64,000 nt of DNA from Puffinus mauretanicus. Lineage: Eukaryota > Chordata > Aves > Procellariiformes > Procellariidae. Each line of letters begins with the position of its first letter. Positions within the stretch are counted from its first letter, which is position 1. The stretch is taken from contig JAJKFH010003680.1 of NCBI GenBank assembly GCA_023333565.1, positions 2,976,001 through 3,040,000 on the forward strand. Direction: 5' to 3'. The position numbers were made by a program, and so were the translations under genes. Shown one piece after another: positions 61,750 through 64,000 of the stretch. Under the pieces are notes generated by a model. The model did not search any database. It was not told the origin of the DNA and saw nothing but the letters and a program-made list of their open reading frames with translations.

Positions 61750-64000
61750 CTGAAAAAAAATAATAAATCAAAATCAGTGCCCTCACTACCACCCTGGTCT
61801 CTCTCTGTGACTCCCCAGACAGGTACATCTTCCAGCTGACAGATGGCCTATTCGAAAAGCATTTGAAGATCTCTGCTGAACTTTTAATGAAGATATTTCC
61901 AGCATTAGAATTAACACTCTGGGTTCTTTCCACCTGCCTCACCTGGTACCGCGATACCCCTCTGGTACACATGCAGCAAACAGACCTGAAAATAACTCAG
62001 TTAAAGCATATGCACTTGGAAAACAGCCGCAGAGTAATTATCACAAACCCAGAGAAATTAGAAATAAAAAAGGAAAAATCTACTATACCTAGTTTTGTCC
62101 TTGACACAGCTTAAAGTCTGAGTAGCAGGACTCAAAAAACCTGCATCTCCATAAAAGATGCTCCTGTCCAACATTCACGGGAAACTTTAAGGAAGAGAAA
62201 GGGCAGAAAAGCAGCAGTAAAGGGTGGCGGCATCACTGCACGGGTGACACAGCTGGAGGTTTCTGCTGGGTCAGAGCAGCTTTGCCACACAGCAAAAGGC
62301 GCTCTGCCCTGGGTGCCACACGGTGCGCTCCTGGGGAGGAGCACCCCAACCCACCCCCTTCACAGCTGCTCATCTCATGGGTGCATTCGAGTCAGGCAGA
62401 GACAGGAAAGCTCAGAGACTTTCTTGTCAAGAAGAAGCCACTGCACGTCTCCCAGCCCGGCCCCGGGCTCCTCTCCCCCCGAGCTCCCCTGCGCAGACCC
62501 TGAGCCGCCAGACCCTCCCACCACGCCGGCACCCCACACTCCTCCATCTGCCGCACCTCACACAGCGCCAGGATTTTTCACAGCTCAGGAGCAAAATGTG
62601 GCCCTGCTGGAAAACAGAAACAATCAGGAAAAGGGCATCCAGAACCACCTTTTTTTTTTTCTTCCCCTTTTCTTCCCAACACAGATGCAATAGCTCTTTT
62701 TTTTTTATGCACTTCTCCTCTCAGCTTGAAAGCTCAGGATGGCTTTGCTGGAGGAGGGCATTTAGCAACTCTCCTTCTTTGCGATGGCAATAAACATTTG
62801 CTCCAGCTTGCAATCAAATGGCTAACAGTCTCTAGCCGGTGCTCAGGCAGGCGAGTGTCCAGACCACAAAGCATCACACAGACAGTGATGCTGTGTGATA
62901 AAATTTGCTCCATCTCCTCTCCAGCCAGGGATGGATATCTTGCTCAGAGCAGCACAAGGAAGACTTGTACAAAGAGGTGTGAAATGATCAGACAGTGTCA
63001 AACCAGCCTTTGTTGTGAATATTACAGACATTTCTAAAGCTCTAAGGTATTCCTTTCGTGAAAGCTTTATGGCTGCTCATTTTTAACAGGAGCTGTTGCA
63101 CAATGCCTTAATTGTGCAGATCTGCCTGGAAACCCAAACATCCATGTTACTGGCATCTTAAAGATGACAGTCTTCACCGATCCCTTTCGTCTCGGGAGAT
63201 CGTCTCTGCAGGAGCGTCTGGCTGCTGCCAGAGCAGGCACAGCACAGAGCAAGGTCTCTCGGTCGGGGTGATGCCCTGGGGATGCCCCGCGCTGGCGTGC
63301 CCGCTATCAGCTTGCCTTGTGTCGTGTTGGAGAGTATTTAGATTAATCCAAGATAAAAAGCTGAAATTATTTTTCAAATTGCCTCTCTGAATCCACCCAG
63401 CTCTTTCAAGGGCACTACTATCAACCAAGTAAGTGGGAACCAGCAAGTCAGAGTTCATGTGACCCTGTTCCTATAAGCCATTAACAGCCAGACTCAACCT
63501 CCTGGTTGCATGGAAGCAATTGCTGTTACAGATTTTTAAATGTCTTAATACAGAAATGGGAAAAAAAATAACAATTGCTCTATAAAACATTAAGGCTTTC
63601 ACTTTAACAGTCTTTCTTATTCCCTTTTTCTTCAGCTGTGAAGAGTTTTATAAGAAAAACCTCTGATTCTCTTTCAGACAACATTACAACTCCTAGTAAT
63701 CTCATCTTGGGGAGAAAACGTAAGCTGGAAGGGACTGGAGCTGATTTTGCAACCACTGCTGCTGAAATCCCCTTTTTTTTCCCCCCTCAAAAATGAGGGA
63801 GGAGAAAGGAGGTGTAACTTCTGTTTCCAATACCAACTCTTCTCCCATCTCTGTGTGAGAAAAGCAAGGGCTCAGCTGAACAGACCAGCTTAGCACAGCT
63901 CAGGAGCTCAACCGAGCAGTGGACACGGGAAGGAAATCCACTCTATTCTACTTCTAAGGAAGACCAAATGTAAGGACTGCAAAAGGCAGGAGAAGAATAA
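61750..64000. other. Non-coding unique DNA, no gene seen
   Basis: A GC-rich, C-biased patch at about 62440-62560 leaves proline-rich open frames on the plus strand. Pyrimidine-rich tracts at 62650-62672 and 62694-62706 follow. A small hairpin lies at 63097-63118 and a T/C-run near 63771-63786. No supported exon or RNA gene. Confidence 0.6.
63097..63118. other. Perfect 8-bp hairpin with 6-base loop
   Basis: TGCACAAT (63097-63104) and ATTGTGCA (63111-63118) are exact reverse complements around GCCTTA. The arm contains a C/EBP-like TTGCACAAT sequence. Short enough to be chance. Confidence 0.55.

Noticed and set aside
62244..62793. Two overlapping proline-rich plus-strand frames (149 and 156 codons)
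   Set aside because: They arise from a C-rich GC patch. Both plus frames and the minus strand are open, a compositional artefact.
1..64000. CRISPR arrays, prokaryotic operons, LTR retrovirus
   Set aside because: No regularly spaced repeats, no ribosome-binding or operon structure, and no recognisable LTR pair, primer-binding site or gag/pol/env domains were found by eye.

Overview
The window looks like bird nuclear DNA from a gene desert or a very large intron. The main evidence is three copies of CR1, the dominant LINE family of birds and other sauropsids. Two of them carry avian-style 3' ends built from ATTCTATG-like octamers. There are no Alu, L1 or B-type SINEs, recognisable dispersed repeats cover only about 5-6% of the sequence, and base composition is moderately AT-rich. 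No bacterial or phage gene organisation is present. The species cannot be named from this sequence alone. No intact cellular protein-coding gene, tRNA, rRNA or CRISPR array could be supported.

Layout. 1-14.2 kb: unique non-coding DNA with short homopolymer tracts, a 20-bp tandem duplication, an alternating CG/CA palindrome and a small hairpin. 14.25-14.78 kb: a 5'-truncated CR1 3' end on the minus strand (copy A). 14.8-22.9 kb: unique DNA with an ancient CR1/L3-like fragment near 16.5 kb (minus), a weak MIR-like core near 18.9 kb, a TA/CA microsatellite inside an inverted repeat near 19.05 kb and a perfect 11-bp hairpin at 22.05 kb. 22.94-23.85 kb: an unrecognised stretch on the minus strand that reads like a decayed coding sequence (about 300 codons, few stops, one frame change), followed upstream by one exon-like segment. 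24.5-34.3 kb: unique DNA with a purine tract, a 70-base C/A-only tract and a G-run cluster.

34.3-36.55 kb holds the main feature: a 2.2-kb CR1 on the plus strand (copy B). It keeps the reverse-transcriptase core of ORF2 in one open frame, but it has lost the endonuclease and is broken by four single-base frameshifts. Its 3' end carries two small deletions when compared with copy A. 39.53-39.98 kb holds an older, internally deleted CR1 (copy C), and 40.71-40.85 kb an ancient L3/CR1-like tail. 41-64 kb is unique DNA with homopolymers, a MIR-like fragment (43.8 kb), CpG-rich patches, an enhancer-like cluster of FOX, homeodomain and CRE-type motifs around a 10-bp GC-rich inverted repeat (55.0-55.34 kb), and one exon-like segment near 61.7 kb.

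There is no operon or pathway here. The CR1 copies are dead non-autonomous fragments. The most open questions are the origin of the coding-like stretch at 22.9-23.9 kb and whether the 55-kb segment is a conserved regulatory element. Family assignments rest on recalled features of CR1/L3/MIR, because no database search could be run.
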